Source of the DNA: Betaproteobacteria bacterium
GTDB lineage: Bacteria; Pseudomonadota; Gammaproteobacteria; Burkholderiales; Rhodocyclaceae
Length of the DNA: 64,000 nt
Assembly: GCA_016720065.1 (NCBI GenBank)
Contig: JADJXY010000002.1
Span: 881,001 to 945,000, forward strand
Reading direction: 5' to 3'
Shown: positions 62,890 to 64,000 of the stretch, piece by piece
How the letters are laid out: the number at the start of each line of letters is the position of its first letter
Numbering within the stretch: the stretch's first letter is position 1
Made by a program: the position numbers and the translations under genes
The notes under the pieces: model-generated
Told to the model about the DNA's origin: nothing
The model's database searches: none
What the model saw: only the letters and a program-made list of their open reading frames with translations

Positions 62890-63215
62890 GCTGGGAACCT
62901 CGGTTGGACGATCCCGATGGGGCGTCTGGGCAGCGGCCTGGCGCGAAGCGACGGCGCGACGGGCCGATGCCTGCAAGGAGGCGCAACAGAACAAACGGCC
63001 CCTCCGGATGCGCCAGCGGGCTGGGAGCAATGCCTTCCGACGGGCAAGCGATCCGGAGTGGCGCCGAGGTCGAAGGCACAGGATATTCCGGGGATCGACG
63101 AGTGGTCAGGCGAGGTTTCCAGGATCAATGCCAAAGTGGTTTCCTAACGAGGGGTTCGGGGAGCGCCGCCGGATTCCTGGCGGCGGCAGAGGCCGCAAGT
63201 ATACTGTTTTCCCGC
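62890..63215. other. 326-base intergenic region before the carbamoyltransferase
   Basis: No convincing coding frame. A GC-rich hairpin (CGCCGCC 63164-63170, GGCGGCG 63179-63185, eight-base loop) and, on the minus strand, TATACT at 63203-63198, a possible -10 box for the carbamoyltransferase with a long leader. Frames crossing this region are proline/arginine-rich read-through only. Confidence 0.5.
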
Positions 63216-63893
63216 TCAGGCCGGCTGGCCGGACCCGCGCAGGGCAACGGCGTGGGCGGCCAGCAGGGCGCGCCAGTCCCCGTCGTCCCACAGGGCCTGA
63301 TGCCGGGAGAGCTGGTCCAGGTCATGGGCAGCCGCCCGCCAGGGGAGCAAGGGACGGCGCAATTTCTCCAGATCGATGAGGGCGACTTCCGCCGCAGCAC
63401 CCTGCCCCCGCACCATGATGTGTTTGTCGTAAAGGCAACTGTGCTGCAAACGGGCGCGATGCAGGGTGCCGATGACCGTCCCGACCTTCTGCGCTAGTGC
63501 GCGGCGATCTGTCGCGGCGTCGGTCTGAAGGGCATCGAGGGACACAAAGCCCTCCAGGGCCTCGGTCACCAGAATTCCCGCGTAACCCTCCGCAGTACGC
63601 CCGCTTCCCCGGAAAACAGGCTGAGGCACCCTTATGCCCAGGCCCGCCAGACGGACGATGTTGCGATACTCCCTCTCCGTTGTCGGCTCACCCCGGGGAC
63701 TCGCCAGGGAGCGATGCAGGTGGTTGCATTGCTTTTTCACATAGTAGAGCCGCCCCGCCAGCGTCGCCCGCAGCATGCCGCTCCAGCCCCCGCGACGCCG
63801 ATTGGGTTCCTCGACCCAGGCCCCCGGAACGGCCCACCACGCCTCGAAGGACTGCGGCAGGTCGGCGACCGGAGCGTCGATCGTGCTGGGCAT
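63216..63893 (-). CDS. InaA-type LPS kinase-like protein
   Basis: A 225-residue InaA-like protein. Nucleotide-site YYVKKQCNHLHRSL (K53/K54), the REYRNIVRLAGLGIRVPQPVF block, and a loop H151-S-C-L-Y-D-K-H158 in place of the standard H-x-D, then ALIDLEKLRRP. The H-x-C-L-Y-x-K-H form is usual for InaA relatives; whether it phosphorylates is uncertain. ATG has AGGAAAAGG upstream and lies nine bases after the acyltransferase stop, so they form an operon. Confidence 0.8.
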   Translation of the reverse strand: MPSTIDAPVADLPQSFEAWWAVPGAWVEEPNRRRGGWSGMLRATLAGRLYYVKKQCNHLHRSLASPRGEPTTEREYRNIVRLAGLGIRVPQPVFRGSGRTAEGYAGILVTEALEGFVSLDALQTDAATDRRALAQKVGTVIGTLHRARLQHSCLYDKHIMVRGQGAAAEVALIDLEKLRRPLLPWRAAAHDLDQLSRHQALWDDGDWRALLAAHAVALRGSGQPA

Positions 63894-63902
63894 GGCCTTT
63901 TC

Positions 63903-64000
63903 CTAGTAAATGCGGGGTTCGCCTTGCGGGCGGGTCTTGAAACGGCGGTGCACCCAGTAGTACTGGGCCGGCATGGTACGCACAGCGGCTTCGATCCAGG
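63903..64000 (-). CDS. Lipid A acyltransferase, C-terminal end (partial)
   Basis: Only the last 32 codons are in the window: WIEAAVRTMPAQYYWVH, then RRFKTRPQGEPRIY and TAG. The QYYW-x-H-R-R-F-K-T-R-P-x-G block is the typical end of LpxL/HtrB-type late acyltransferases, which add the secondary acyl chains to Kdo2-lipid IVA. The rest lies beyond the right edge. Confidence 0.8.
   Translation of the reverse strand, partial: WIEAAVRTMPAQYYWVHRRFKTRPQGEPRIY

Noticed and set aside
1..64000. tRNA, rRNA or riboswitch genes
   Set aside because: No cloverleaf, rRNA core or known riboswitch sequence was noticed on either strand; a covariance search with tRNAscan-SE and Rfam would settle this.

Overview
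The window reads as a chromosomal segment of a high-GC Gram-negative bacterium, most likely a betaproteobacterium of the Rhodocyclales type. That placement is an inference from the lipid A and LPS-core genes, the alr-radA, ispD-ispF and tsaB-rimI-udg arrangements, and the many multi-domain sensor kinases; no rRNA gene is present to confirm it. Genes are dense, and many overlap by ATGA or GTGA, which decided several start codons.

Positions 1-12,300 are a degenerate chromosomal integron. A truncated IntI integrase (11,837-12,298) lies beside a probable attI and a promoter carrying a LexA-like box. To its left is a cassette array whose attC sites have palindromic ends of the RYYYAAC/GTTRRRY type. 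Starting at attI, the cassettes are: an inverted 97-aa ORF, a secreted Cys-rich protein of about 356 aa, and a two-gene cassette encoding a HEPN-type protein (R-x4-H motif) plus a small exported protein made of three 20-residue CPAG...WGN repeats. The two-gene cassette occurs in three identical copies and one error-rich copy. IS1182-like elements sit inside the attC between copies, giving a 2.92-kb tandem unit. The stretch from 8,480 to about 11,150 is full of small indels and begins at a junction explained by neither integrase nor transposase, so it is probably an assembly artefact.

Positions 12,334-22,222 hold a run of minus-strand genes: LysR, alr, a membrane protein, radA, a GGDEF-EAL protein, an FtsX-type permease, an XRE regulator and a PIN toxin with its antitoxin. 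On the plus strand an HD-GYP response regulator (22,335) overlaps a 1578-aa CBS-PAS-GAF hybrid kinase, followed by lplT. From 29,497 to 32,774 lie a family-4 uracil-DNA glycosylase, rimI, tsaB, a solute-binding protein and a small periplasmic protein, divergent from an OmpR/EnvZ-type pair. Then come thpR-ispF-ispD and, divergent from them, the three-gene AmmeMemoRadiSam module with a hydrolase-like protein that lacks its nucleophile. A hybrid kinase paired with a solute-binding protein, and mfd, close this half.

Positions 47,043-64,000 are an LPS core/O-antigen locus: waaG, rfaP, several InaA/WaaP-type kinases (one a tandem two-kinase fusion), msbA, waaL, an acetyltransferase, five further glycosyltransferases, a NodU-type carbamoyltransferase, and the end of a lipid A acyltransferase at the right edge. 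Six kinase-like domains in five genes suggest heavy phosphorylation of the core, although two of them lack the usual catalytic Asp.
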